A DNA stretch of 64,000 nt from Streptomyces wedmorensis (GTDB lineage: Bacteria > Actinomycetota > Actinomycetes > Streptomycetales > Streptomycetaceae). The notes under the pieces were generated by a model. It searched no databases. It was not told the origin of the DNA and saw only the letters and a list, made by a program, of their open reading frames with translations. Position numbers and translations under genes: made by a program. Position 1 is the first letter of the stretch; each line of letters begins with the position of its first letter. Below, piece by piece: positions 50,777 to 64,000 of the stretch. The stretch is taken from the NCBI RefSeq assembly GCF_000716445.1, contig NZ_JNWK01000010.1, positions 155,737 to 219,736 on the forward strand, written 5' to 3'.

Positions 50777-52153
50777 ATGCGCCTGTTCCCAGGCGTCCCC
50801 CTGATCGCCGCGCTGCTGACCGGGGTCACCGCCCTCGCGCCCGCGAGCCCTGCCGGGGCCGCGGAGGAGGCCTCCGCGCACTGCGCGCGGCAGGACCGGC
50901 TCCATGTGCCCGGCGCCGAGCACCAGGAGACCGCGTGTCTGCAGGACCTGACCACCGCGGGGCTCGCCGGCACGCCGTACACCGACATGGCGGACCAGGC
51001 GGGCCTGGCCGCGAAGGGGACCCGTCATCCGTCCGGGGTGCCTGGCGTCCAGATCGACGGATACTTCCCCGACGATTCGCGCCTCAACGCCACGCACGGC
51101 TGGTCGCACGACGCGCAGTTCGTCATCCGGCTGCCGGACGACTGGAACGGCGGGCTCGTCGTCACGGGTGCGCCGGGCACGCGGCGCCAGTACTCGACGG
51201 ACGCGCTGATCTCCGACGAGGTCCTCGCCAAGGGCTTCGCCTACGCGGCCACCGACAAGGGAAACACCGGCGCGAACTTCTTCACCGACGGGCAGGCTCC
51301 GGGCGACGCGGTCGCCGAGTGGAACCGCCGGGTGACCGAACTGACGCGGGCGGCCAGGAAGGCCGTGCGCCAGCGGTACGGGAAGGCCCCCGATCACACG
51401 TACATGACGGGGATCTCCAACGCCGGCTATCTGACGCGCTGGCAGTTGGAGAACCGGCCCGAGCTGTACGACGGCGGGGTCGACTGGGAGGGCGTGCTGT
51501 GGACCACGCGCGGCCCCAACCTCCTGACCAGCCTGCCGGTCACGGTGGCCCGGTCCCAGGGCCTGGCCACCGACGACGACCTGATCGCGGCCGGCTTCGC
51601 ACCCGGCTCGCGCTTCCTGTGGCCGTACCACGAGAAGGCGTACTGGGGTCTGACGCAGAAGATGTTCCGGGCCGAGTTCGACCCCGCGTACGACCCCGCC
51701 TGCCCCGGTGCCTCCATCGGCGGCACGGTGGAGCAGATCCTCGCGCCCTGCGCCTCGGACGCCTCGTACGACTACGCCTCCCGGCCGGCGGCCGTCCACC
51801 GCGCGGTCGCGAAGGTCGCGCTCACCGGCCGGATCGGCAAGCCGCTGATCACCCTGCACGGAGACCTCGACACGCTGCTGCCCATCGCCACCGACTCCGA
51901 CGTGTACGCGGGGATGATCGACGCGCGCCGACGGGGCGGTCTGCACCGGTACTACACGGTGCAGGGCGGGACGCACACCGACGGCCTGTACGACACCTAC
52001 CCGGACCGGCTGCGCCCGATCCTGCCGTGCTACCGCTCCGCGTTCGACGCCCTGACGCGCTGGGTCGAGGAGGGTACGGCTCCGCCCGCCGACCGCACGA
52101 TCCCGCGGCCGACGGACGGTGACGTGGTCAATTCCTGCGCTCTGGCGGAGTAG
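50777..52153 (+). CDS. Secreted esterase-like protein (tannase/3-HB oligomer hydrolase type)
   Basis: 458 residues from ATG 50777 with GGAGG six bases upstream. A Sec signal ends near PAGAAEEASA. The α/β-hydrolase core has QFVIRLPDDWNGGLVVTGAPG near 115 and the elbow MTGISNAGYLTRW (GxSxxG, Ser about 217). A late TLHGDLDTLLPIA supplies a likely Asp, and GTHTDGLY the His. Close relatives are 3-hydroxybutyrate oligomer hydrolases and feruloyl esterases/tannases. Substrate unknown. Monocistronic and ended by a strong hairpin. Confidence 0.82.
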   Translation: MRLFPGVPLIAALLTGVTALAPASPAGAAEEASAHCARQDRLHVPGAEHQETACLQDLTTAGLAGTPYTDMADQAGLAAKGTRHPSGVPGVQIDGYFPDDSRLNATHGWSHDAQFVIRLPDDWNGGLVVTGAPGTRRQYSTDALISDEVLAKGFAYAATDKGNTGANFFTDGQAPGDAVAEWNRRVTELTRAARKAVRQRYGKAPDHTYMTGISNAGYLTRWQLENRPELYDGGVDWEGVLWTTRGPNLLTSLPVTVARSQGLATDDDLIAAGFAPGSRFLWPYHEKAYWGLTQKMFRAEFDPAYDPACPGASIGGTVEQILAPCASDASYDYASRPAAVHRAVAKVALTGRIGKPLITLHGDLDTLLPIATDSDVYAGMIDARRRGGLHRYYTVQGGTHTDGLYDTYPDRLRPILPCYRSAFDALTRWVEEGTAPPADRTIPRPTDGDVVNSCALAE

Positions 52154-52175
52154 CGGGGGCCCTGGACCCCAAGGC

Positions 52176-52218
52176 GGGTGTCCCGTCGATCGAGCCCGGC
52201 CTGATCGACGGGACACCC
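52176..52218. terminator. Perfect 16-bp bidirectional terminator
   Basis: Arms GGGTGTCCCGTCGATC (52176-52191) and GATCGACGGGACACCC (52203-52218) around 11 bases, between the convergent esterase and desaturase genes. Confidence 0.88.
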
Positions 52219-52270
52219 CCGGGAGGTCGGACGCGTCCCAGCGGGATGGTCACGCCGCTGACGTGACGGC

Positions 52271-53383
52271 CTACGCGGCGCCCTCGGAGCGGAGCGGCGC
52301 GCCCACGTCGTGCAGGTGGCCGAGCGCCTGGCGGTACGAGTCGAGGAAGCCCGTCTCGGTGTACGGGACGCCCAGCTCGGCGCAGTGGGCCTTGACGGCG
52401 GGCTGGGCGAGCCGGAGGTGGGGGCGCGGCATGCTCGGGAAGAGGTGGTGCTCGACCTGGTAGTTGAGCCCGCCGAGGAACCAGTCGGTCAGGGCGCCGC
52501 CGCGGATGTTGCGCGAGGTGAGCACCTGTCGGCGCAGATGGCCCCAGCTGTCGCCGTCCTCGTGCTCGTCCGGACGTTCCATGCCCTTGTGGTTGGGGGC
52601 GAAGGCCATGCCCAGGTGCACGCCGAGGAGCATCTGGTGGACGAGGGCGAACACGAGGGCCTGCGCGGGCGTGAGGAGGGTGAGGAGCAGCGTGGCGTAG
52701 CCGGCGAAGTGGGCGAGGAGCAGACCGCCTTCGACGAACCGGTCGCGGCGGGTGCGGCAGGGACCGTCCTTCGCAAGCAGGGCCCGGACCCCGTACACCT
52801 TGAGGGCGATGCCCTCCAGCGTGGTCAGCGGGAAGAACAGCCAGGCCTGGTGGCGGGTGAGGAATCCGCGCAGTCCGGTGCGGCCCGTCGTCTGGTGCTC
52901 CGCGAAGACGAGGATGTCCGCCGCGACGTCCGGGTCCTTGTCGAGGTGGTTCGGGTTGGCGTGGTGACGGTTGTGCTTGTCGTTCCACCACTCCCGGCTC
53001 ATGCCGAGGAGGAGGTTGGCGTGGACGAGCTGGATGATCCGGCTCGCCCTGCGGTCGGCGGTGATCTGGGCGTGGCCGGCGTCGTGGCCGACGAACGCGG
53101 CGCGGGCGGACAGGAGGGCGAGGGGGACGGCGAGGAGGAGTGCCCACCAGGAGGGACCGATCAGGGCGAGGCCGGCGACGACGGCGGCGATGCCGACGAG
53201 GTTGACGGCGATGCCCCGGGCGTACCAGCCGGGTCGGTGTTCGAGCAGGCCCTGTTCCCTGATCGTCCGGAGGAGCGGGGTGAACTCGCTGGTACCCCTG
53301 GCGCGGCCGGGCTTCCCGGTGGTGACCGTGGGGAGCGCCGCGGACGGCGCGGCGGCCGGGGGCAGGACGGTGGCCTGGGACAT
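52271..53383 (-). CDS. Membrane fatty-acid desaturase (DesA-type, acyl-lipid/acyl-CoA)
   Basis: 370 residues from ATG 53383. Two pairs of membrane helices and three His boxes of the diiron desaturases: HDAGH near 100, HNRHHANPNHLDKD near 135, and QVEHHLFPSM near 325. It inserts a double bond into membrane fatty acids using O2 and ferredoxin or a similar donor. The family (desaturase type 1, Δ6/Δ9-like) is common in actinomycetes and often cold-induced. Single gene, divergent from the SNF2 operon. Confidence 0.9.
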   Translation of the reverse strand: MSQATVLPPAAAPSAALPTVTTGKPGRARGTSEFTPLLRTIREQGLLEHRPGWYARGIAVNLVGIAAVVAGLALIGPSWWALLLAVPLALLSARAAFVGHDAGHAQITADRRASRIIQLVHANLLLGMSREWWNDKHNRHHANPNHLDKDPDVAADILVFAEHQTTGRTGLRGFLTRHQAWLFFPLTTLEGIALKVYGVRALLAKDGPCRTRRDRFVEGGLLLAHFAGYATLLLTLLTPAQALVFALVHQMLLGVHLGMAFAPNHKGMERPDEHEDGDSWGHLRRQVLTSRNIRGGALTDWFLGGLNYQVEHHLFPSMPRPHLRLAQPAVKAHCAELGVPYTETGFLDSYRQALGHLHDVGAPLRSEGAA

Positions 53384-53549
53384 GTGGGGCTCCGGTTCTC
53401 TCGGTCGTACGGGGCGGCCGGGGGTCCGTCGTCTTCGCCGGGTGCGGTGGCGAACGGTCGCCGGAGGCCTACCGAGAACGTACGGATCCGTGATCGTCCG
53501 GGGCCATGGCGTCACCACCCGTCCCGGGGAGGGGGTGGCCCGGGGTGCG

Positions 53550-53571
53550 GAGGTGGGGGCAGCCCCACCTC
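53550..53571. other. Hairpin in the 290-base divergent region 53384-53673
   Basis: GAGGTGGGG-GCAG-CCCCACCTC (53550-53571) is a perfect 9-bp stem with a four-base loop between two divergent starts. It could be an attenuator or operator for either gene. I see no gene in the region. Confidence 0.5.
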
Positions 53572-53673
53572 GCTCCATGTGAGGCGGATCACGCCTGGTG
53601 ATGGCACGTCAGACGGGTGCGGTGGGGTAACCTCGGCGGCTCGGTCCCCAGGTAGTCAAATTTGAGGAATGCG

Positions 53674-56726
<3,053 letters not shown>

Positions 56727-56730
<4 letters not shown>

Positions 56731-58139
56731 ACCGGACGGGACACGGGTACGGGCACGGCGACGGAGCGCTCGGCGGACAGGGAGGCTCGCCAGGCGGCGG
56801 ACACGGGGGCGACGAGCGTACGTTCGCGGCCCTGCCGCCGGCGAAGGGCACGGCCTTCGCCCGGACCTGGTGGGGTCGGGCGTGGCTCAAGGCCCTGGAG
56901 GACACCGCGCTCGACGGGGTGCAACTGAAGGCCGGCCGCCGCCACGCGCGCGCGGGGGCGGTGGGCGCCGTGACGGTGCGGCCCGGCCGGATCACGGCGG
57001 TCGTCAAGGACCGCGACGGCACGGCGTACCGCAGCGACGTCCTGGTGCGGGAGCTCTCCGACGACGAGTGGGAGCGGTTCCTCGACCTCGCCGCGGACAG
57101 CGCGGGGCACATCGCCGCGCTCCTCGACCGCGAGATGCCGCCCCACCTGGTGGAGGACGCCGCGGCGGCCGGGCTCGACCTGCTGCCCGGCATCGGCGAC
57201 CTCGACCCCGAGTGCGGCTGCGAGGCCTGGGACCACTGCCCTCACACGTCGGCGCTCTGCTACCAGGTCGCCCGCCTGCTCGACGAGGACCCCTTCGTCC
57301 TGCTGCTGATGCGGGGGCGCGCCGAACGCACCCTGCTCGACCAGCTCCAGGCGCGCAGCGTCGCGCGCGCCTCCGCTCCGTCGGCGAGCGGAGGGAGCGG
57401 CGGGAGCGGCGGGGACGGTGCGCCGACCTCCGGTACGGCGGCGGGTGCCGGCGGCATGCCGGGCGTGTCGGCTGCCGACGCGTACGCGGAGGGCTTCCTC
57501 CTGCCGCCGCTGCCCGCGCCTCCGGTCGTCGCCACCGACCCGGGCGTGTCGCCCGCCTTGGACACGGACACGGACCCCGAGCCCGGGGTGCACCCGACAG
57601 CCCTGGAGTTCCTGGCGACGGACGCGGCGGCCCGTGCCCACGGGATGCTGGTCGCCGCCCTCGGTCCCGTACACCAGGAGTCCGCGGGGGCGTGCCTGAC
57701 GGCCGCTCAGGACGCCGTACGGCTCGCGGTGGACTCGCCGATGCCGTGGATCACGGCGCGGCTCGCCGCCGGTTCCGGCCGGACACCGGCCGAGCTGGAC
57801 CTGGCCACGCGCGCGTGGCGGCTCGGAGGGGCAGCCGCCCTCTCCGTACTGGAGGAGGAATGGGCCCCTGACGGGGAGAGCCTCGCCCGGGCCGGCACGC
57901 GTCTGTCGGAGGCGTGGGAGGACGACGAGCGGCCCGCCCTGCACCGGTCGGGCGCCCGGTGGACGGCGGTGGGCACGGACGGACAGCTCCGGCTCGGCGT
58001 CGACGGTCGCTGGTGGCCGTACGCCAGGGAGGGTGCCCGCTGGTCTCCGGCGGGGCCGCCGGACCGGGACCCGGCCGTCGCCCTGGCGGCGGCGCTGACG
58101 ACGGCGCTGACGACCGGCCCCACGGGCGACGGCACGTAG
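56727..58139 (+). CDS. SWIM zinc-finger protein, partner of the SNF2 helicase
   Basis: 470 residues from ATG 56727, coupled to the SNF2 gene. A Gly/His-rich head precedes the helicase-partner domain FARTWWGRAWLKALED near 45. The SWIM zinc motif is CGCEAWDHCPH near residues 162-172 (CxC...CxH). A Gly/Ser linker follows, then a Trp-rich repeat region. SWIM domains bind DNA or protein; together with SNF2 it may act in DNA repair or in restriction of foreign DNA. Function is inference. Confidence 0.85.
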
Positions 58140-58177
58140 GCGCACCGCTGGTGGGGGGGCGGAGCACCGGTCCCCCA

Positions 58178-58254
58178 CCGGGTCGCCGCGCCGGTCGCCG
58201 CGCCAAGTCGCCCTGCCAAGTCGCCCTGCCGGATCGCCCTGCCAGGTCGCCGCG
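58178..58254. repeat. 13-bp tandem repeat, about six copies
   Basis: Unit CCAAGTCGCCCTG and variants (CCGGATCGCCCTG, CCAGGTCGCCGCG) repeated at 58178-58254 in the gap between the SWIM and folD genes; one copy is 12 bases. Confidence 0.75.
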
Positions 58255-58297
58255 CCGGGCTTGTGCCCGGACACGGCGCGGGCAGGCGCCCCGAGCG

Positions 58298-59152
58298 CTA
58301 CAGGCCGAGCTGGCGCTCGGCGCCCTCCACGGTCTGGGCGAGGAGGACGGCGATGGTCATGGGGCCGACACCGCCGGGCACGGGGGTGATGAGGGAGGCG
58401 CGTTCGGCGGCGGAGGCGAAGTCGACGTCGCCGATGTTGCCCGGGTTGTAGCCGGCGTCGATGACGACGGCGCCCGGCTTGATGTCCTCGCCCTTGATGA
58501 AGTTCGGCTTGCCGACGGCCGCCACCAGGATGTCGGCCTCGCGGACGACGGACGAGAGGTCCTTGGTGCGCGAGTGGCAGTAGGTGACGGTGGCGTCGCG
58601 GCCGAGGAGGAGCAGCCCCGCGGGCTTGCCGAGGATCGCGCTGCGGCCGACGACGACCGCCCGCTTGCCGCTGAGCTCGACGTCGTAGGCGTCGAGGAGG
58701 CGCATGATCCCGCCGGGCGTGCAGGAGACGAAGCCGGGCAGGCCGAAGCCCATGGCGGCGAAGGACGCCATGGTGACGCCGTCGACGTCCTTCTCCGGGG
58801 CGATGGCCTCGAAGGCGGCCCGCTCGTCGATGTGCGGGCCGACCGGGTGCTGGAGGAGGATGCCGTGGACCTCGGGGTCCTCGGACAGGGCGGTGATCGC
58901 GGCGACGAGTTCCTCGGTCGTCGTGGCGGCGGGCAGCTCGACGTGCTTCGAGCGGATTCCGGCCTTCGCGCAGCGGTTCTGCTTCATCTTCACGTACGTC
59001 ACGGAGGCGGGGTCCGCGCCGACGAGGACGGTCGCGAGACACGGCGTGACGCCGGTGCGGCGGGTGATCTCGGTGGCGCGGGCTGCGGTCTCCTCGACCG
59101 TACGGCGGGCAAGGGCCGTGCCGTCCATGAGGGTGGCGGTGCTGGTGGACAT
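58298..59152 (-). CDS. folD: FolD, methylenetetrahydrofolate dehydrogenase/cyclohydrolase
   Basis: 284 residues from ATG 59152, AGGAG upstream. Catalytic Tyr/Lys pair in SVTYVKMKQNRC near 54-62, the loop GILLQHPVGPHID near 95-107 and the NADP site AVVVGRSAILGKP near 165. It makes 10-formyl-THF from 5,10-methylene-THF for purine and fMet synthesis, in the cytoplasm. The gene stands apart from other folate genes here, convergent with the SWIM gene. Confidence 0.95.
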   Translation of the reverse strand: MSTSTATLMDGTALARRTVEETAARATEITRRTGVTPCLATVLVGADPASVTYVKMKQNRCAKAGIRSKHVELPAATTTEELVAAITALSEDPEVHGILLQHPVGPHIDERAAFEAIAPEKDVDGVTMASFAAMGFGLPGFVSCTPGGIMRLLDAYDVELSGKRAVVVGRSAILGKPAGLLLLGRDATVTYCHSRTKDLSSVVREADILVAAVGKPNFIKGEDIKPGAVVIDAGYNPGNIGDVDFASAAERASLITPVPGGVGPMTIAVLLAQTVEGAERQLGL

Positions 59153-59380
59153 GGCAACTCCTGGGCGTCGTCTCTGACCGGTGGTTCGCCCAGGCGCACG
59201 GCATCGGCGGACCCGCGCCGTCGCGACGCGCCCCACCGGGCCGCTCCCCGGTGGTGATCCACCTCAAGCGCCAGTCACGGCCCGAGCCCCACTCTACGTG
59301 AGGGGTCCGGGGCGGGTCCCGGACAGGGTGCATATGCCGTGCCGTCCGGCCGCTTGTAGACGGCCCGGCCGGGCACCACG

Positions 59381-60661
59381 ATGACCGGGACGGGCCGTGA
59401 CGACCTCGACGGGGAGGCCGAGTTGAGCGATGCGTGGATGGCGGGGGAGACGGAGCCGGGTCCGGCCGCCGGGAACGCGCGGCCGCTGGTCGCGGCGTCC
59501 TGGCGGCGTTCCGTACGCGCGCGCGTGAGCCCCGACGGGGCGGCACGGGTGGAACTGGACGAGGACGAACTCGCCGCCTACCGCGACGGCCATCCGCTGG
59601 CGGCCGCCATGCCCGTGATCCGGGAGCTGATGGGGGCGTACGCGACGGACGGGGAGCATCTCCTCGCGGTCTGCGACGCGGCCGGGCGGATGCTCTGGGT
59701 CGAGGGCCATCAGGACACCCTGCGCAAGGCGCGGGGCATGAACTTCGTGGCCGGGGCCCGGTGGTCCGAGTCGGCGGCGGGGACGAACGCGCCCGGGACC
59801 GCCCTCGCCGTCGACCGACCCGTCCAGGTCGTCGCCGCCGAGCACTTCCGGCGCCCGGTCCGGGCGTGGACCTGTGCCGCCGCCCCCGTGCACGACCCGC
59901 GCACCGGGCGGGTCCTCGGCGCCGTCGACATCACAGGCGGTTCACGGCTCGCCCACCCGCACAGCCTCGGCTTCGTGCAGGCGGTCGCGCGGGCGGCCGA
60001 GTCCCAGCTGGCCCTGCTCACTCCGGCACGGGAATCCGGTCGGCTCAGACTGTCGGCGCTCGGCCGGGACGAGGCCGTGCTCCACGTGGACGGACGGCGG
60101 GTGCGGCTCAGCCGCCGCCACAGCGAGATCCTGGTGATCCTCGCGCACCGCCCTGAGGGTGTCGGCGGCGACGGCCTGCTCACCCTGCTGTACGAGGACG
60201 AGTCCGTCACCCCGGTCACCCTGCGGGCGGAGCTGTCCCGGCTGCGCGCACTGCTCGGCCCCGACGTGCTGCGTTCCCGCCCGTACCGCCTGGCGGACGT
60301 CATGGACGCGGACTTCACGACGGTGGACCGGCGCCTTGCCTCCGGGTCGGTCGCCGCCGCGGCCGCCGAGTACGCCGGCCCGCTGCTCCCCGCCTCGACC
60401 GCCCCCGGGGTCGTACGGCTCCGGGAACGGCTCGCGGGACGGCTGCGGGCCGCGCTGGTGGACCGGGGCGATCCCGGCCTGCTCGGCGACTGGGCGTACA
60501 GCACCTGGGGCGAGGACGACGTGGTGGTCTGGCGGGCGCTGCGCGCGGCCGTACCGGCGTCCCGGCTCGCCCCCGTACGGGCGCGGCTCGACGCCCTGGA
60601 GGCGGAACTGTCCGCCGGTGCAACGGACTTGCAACGTAAGGGTCAGCACACTCGGCCGTGA
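59381..60661 (+). CDS. GAF-domain transcription regulator of the aldehyde dehydrogenase
   Basis: 426 residues from ATG 59381. The N-terminal half matches the AcoR-type sensory module: [37 protein letters not shown], then [21 protein letters not shown] of a GAF domain near 80-215. Instead of AAA+ and Fis domains the C-terminus has an OmpR-like winged helix ([20 protein letters not shown], then [13 protein letters not shown]) and a BTAD-like tail. It lies 44 bases before the aldehyde dehydrogenase on the same strand and probably activates it in response to an alcohol or aldehyde. Confidence 0.82.
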   Translation: MTGTGRDDLDGEAELSDAWMAGETEPGPAAGNARPLVAASWRRSVRARVSPDGAARVELDEDELAAYRDGHPLAAAMPVIRELMGAYATDGEHLLAVCDAAGRMLWVEGHQDTLRKARGMNFVAGARWSESAAGTNAPGTALAVDRPVQVVAAEHFRRPVRAWTCAAAPVHDPRTGRVLGAVDITGGSRLAHPHSLGFVQAVARAAESQLALLTPARESGRLRLSALGRDEAVLHVDGRRVRLSRRHSEILVILAHRPEGVGGDGLLTLLYEDESVTPVTLRAELSRLRALLGPDVLRSRPYRLADVMDADFTTVDRRLASGSVAAAAAEYAGPLLPASTAPGVVRLRERLAGRLRAALVDRGDPGLLGDWAYSTWGEDDVVVWRALRAAVPASRLAPVRARLDALEAELSAGATDLQRKGQHTRP

Positions 60662-60705
60662 GCGCCGGCCAGGGACGGCCGGCGCGTCCCAGGGAGGCCA
60701 TGCCC

Positions 60706-62229
<1,524 letters not shown>

Positions 62230-62292
62230 GGGCTGTCCCGCTATAGGGCAGCGGAGCTAAGCACTGTTCAAGCGGCCCGTCATACTCGGCGT

Positions 62293-63012
62293 GTGACGAT
62301 CACTGATGCTCACGGCCCGCTGCCCGATCCACGGGTACTCGTCAGGGCGACCGACTGGGCGACACTTGAGCACGCTTACGGCCCGGCCGAAGAGTCCCCT
62401 GCCCTGCTCGTTGGCCTCCTAGCGGACGACCTCAGCACGCAGGCCAGGGCACTGCGTCACCTTGAAGATCCGATTCATCACCAGAACTCGGTCTATTCGG
62501 CGACGGTACCTGCAGCACTGTTTGTTGCAGCGGCGCTCAAGGATCCGTCGACGGCCACGGCCCTCCCCGCTCCGGGTGGAGGCCAGAAGCAGGTGCGTGC
62601 AGCCTTGCTGGATTGGCTGGAGTCCGTGGCTGACGCGGTCGGCAACGCGGCGGAGGCGACGATGGCACGGCTGGGGCTCTGCCTGGAGAGCAACCCGGTG
62701 TCCGTCCAGGTTCGGGCACTGCGTCCTGCAATCTTCCGGGCCGTCTCAGCCTTCCTTCACGATCCCGACGCTGCCGTCCAGGAAGCGGCCATCGCCGCGG
62801 CTATCTCCCTTCTGGATGCTCCAGAGCTGGAGCATCACCGGTCAGTTCTCACTCCGTTGGTGCGCGGTGTGCTGGCCACCAGTGCCGACAAGTCCTACCG
62901 GTTCGTTGCCGCCCGTGGCTTGAGTGCCTGGGGGCAGGAAGGAGGGCCCTCACCAGCCCTGCAGGACGCGGGCCCGTGGGCCCGCGGCTGGAGCACCGAA
63001 CCACCCTTCTAA
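62293..63012 (+). CDS. HEAT-repeat protein carried by the mobile element
   Basis: 239 residues from GTG 62293. The C-terminal half is helical HEAT-type repeats: VQVRALRPAIFRAVSAFLHD, AVQEAAIAAAISLLDA and SYRFVAARGLSAWGQ. The first half has helices such as LSTQARALRHLED. Codon use is less G/C-extreme (CTA, ACT, GTT appear), suggesting recent arrival. HEAT proteins of this size are often immunity proteins of polymorphic toxins. No toxin gene is seen in the window. Confidence 0.75.
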   Translation: MTITDAHGPLPDPRVLVRATDWATLEHAYGPAEESPALLVGLLADDLSTQARALRHLEDPIHHQNSVYSATVPAALFVAAALKDPSTATALPAPGGGQKQVRAALLDWLESVADAVGNAAEATMARLGLCLESNPVSVQVRALRPAIFRAVSAFLHDPDAAVQEAAIAAAISLLDAPELEHHRSVLTPLVRGVLATSADKSYRFVAARGLSAWGQEGGPSPALQDAGPWARGWSTEPPF

Positions 63013-63078
63013 GACCTCCGACCTCCCGGAAGAAGACCAGCCGCGTCGGGCCGACGAGCGTGATGCCATGATCGCCCC

Positions 63079-63849
63079 GTGGCTGGTGTGATCACGGCGT
63101 CGGAGCCGTCCTGGATAGCTCCCTTCACTGGGCTGAGCCCGAAGCAGTTCAGCAAGCTGATCACTGCATTGCGGCGCGAGGGAGCTGACCCCGTTCGCAA
63201 GGGCCGACCCTGGAGCCTGCCTCTGGAGAACCGGGTTCTGCTGGTTGCCGCGTACTGGCGCACGAACCTGACTCTCAGGCAGCTTGCCCCGCTCTTTGGG
63301 GTCTCGAAGTCGGCGGCGGACCGCATCATCGATCACCTCGGCCCGTTGCTCTAGCTCCAGCCCCGCAAGCGGTTCCGTAGGGGCACTGTGCTGATCGTGG
63401 ACGGCACCCTGGTCCCCACCCGCGATCACACCGTCGCCGAGCAGTCGAAGAACTACCGGTACTCGACCAACCACCAGGTCGTGATCGACGCCGACACTCG
63501 GCTTGTCGTCAGCGTTGGTCGGCCGTTGCCCGGCAATCGCAACGACTGCAAGGCGTGGGAGGAGTCCGGAGCCAAGGCCGCTGTGGGCAAGACCACGGTG
63601 ATTGCCGACGGCGGCTACCGGGGTACTGGCCTGGTCATCCCGCACCGCCGCGAACGTGGACAGTCCGAACTACCGGCTTGGAAAGAGGAACACAATACCT
63701 CCCACCGCAAGGTCCGCGCCCGCGTCGAGCACACCTTCGCCCGTATGAAGAGCTGGAAGATCCTCCGCGACTGCCGCCTCAAGGGCGACGGCGTTCACCA
63801 CGCCATGCTCGGTATCGCCCGTCTCCACAACCTCACCCTCGCCGGCTGA
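63079..63849 (+). pseudogene. IS5-family transposase interrupted by an amber stop
   Basis: The frame opens at GTG 63079 and continues to TGA 63849 except for a TAG at 63352-63354 (IIDHLGPLL, stop, then LQPRKRFRRGTVLIVDGT). Both parts are in the same frame. The N-terminal part is the helix-turn-helix FTGLSPKQFSKLITALR. The second part holds the DDE residues in IVDGTLVPTRDH, ADGGYRG and RVEHTFARMKSW. A complete protein would have 256 residues. Without readthrough the element should be inactive unless a second copy helps. Confidence 0.85.
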
Positions 63850-63946
63850 CCGAGGAGAGAGCAGGCCGGCAAGTACGCCCGAGATCATTTACGGGACATC
63901 CCTTAGACATCGTTTCTTATGGCGTGATCGCTCGTTGTTCCGTGCA

Positions 63947-64000
63947 TGACGGATCTGGTTGAGCGGTTGGTGCCGGACGAGTTGTGGGTGCTGTTTCGGC
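63947..64000 (+). CDS. Start of a second IS5-family transposase (partial)
   Basis: ATG 63947 opens MTDLVERLVPDELWVLF, which matches the N-terminus of a different IS5-subgroup transposase common in Streptomyces. Only 18 codons are in the window. Its presence right after the first element suggests an insertion hotspot. Confidence 0.6.

Overview
The window is a piece of chromosome from a Streptomyces-like actinomycete. The evidence is very high G+C with strong third-position G/C bias, frequent GTG and TTG starts, a complete conservon (cvnA-B-C-D), a rifamycin-associated element next to a helR-type gene, an NsrR/Hmp pair, and an actinobacterial cysteine-attenuator leader peptide. I cannot name the species. 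I saw no tRNA, rRNA, CRISPR array or biosynthetic gene cluster.

Layout. 1-5.9 kb: the 5' part of a secreted alpha/beta hydrolase (left edge), a Cys-rich leader peptide, a translationally coupled pair of flavin-dependent monooxygenases, and a convergent CocE-type hydrolase. 6-9.3 kb: a tetR-MFS-SpoIIE phosphatase operon with a palindromic operator. 9.36-10.2 kb: a manganese (yybP-ykoY) riboswitch ahead of a TMEM165/GDT1 cation transporter. 10.3-12.6 kb: a TetR regulator coupled to an AidB-like acyl-CoA dehydrogenase. 12.7-16.9 kb: helR with its RAE, a divergent M20 amidohydrolase and a VOC protein. 17-19.6 kb: LysR, divergent MFS and cupin. 19.6-25.6 kb: a GntR/cache-like pair divergent from a polyamine-type ABC transporter (ATPase, lipoprotein, two permeases). 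25.7-27 kb: a broken ThrE-type exporter and 24-bp tandem repeats. 27-32.3 kb: small single genes (Trypco-like, L,D-transpeptidase, SRPBCC/PadR pair, peroxiredoxin, two membrane proteins). 32.3-34.9 kb: nsrR, hmp and a short MreB-like gene. 35-40.8 kb: crystallin-type inhibitor plus lipoprotein, polysaccharide deacetylase, a hypothetical gene, an ATP-dependent DNA ligase and a two-module DNA-binding-like protein with DnaA-box-like iterons upstream. 41-47.5 kb: the conservon with an extra roadblock gene, a 22-bp tandem repeat block and an MHYT membrane protein. 47.7-53.4 kb: methyltransferase, two hypotheticals, HD-domain protein, secreted esterase-like protein, fatty acid desaturase. 53.7-59.2 kb: coupled SNF2/SWIM pair and folD. 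59.4-62.2 kb: GAF regulator and aldehyde dehydrogenase. 62.2-64 kb: a mobile-element junction. A HEAT-repeat gene and an amber-interrupted IS5-type transposase lie between matching 12-bp inverted repeats, inserted at the aldehyde dehydrogenase stop codon, and a second transposase starts at the right edge.

Themes. Much of the window is stress and metal handling: rifamycin protection, Mn export, NO detoxification, peroxiredoxin, sulfur scavenging and drug efflux. Each unit sits beside its own local regulator or RNA switch. The right end is the clearest accessory region. The strongest regulatory signals are the leader peptide (1188-1310), the Mn riboswitch (about 9361-9466), the RAE (14878-14900), the NsrR sites and several perfect palindromes. 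Functions are read from motifs and family memory; no database search was run.
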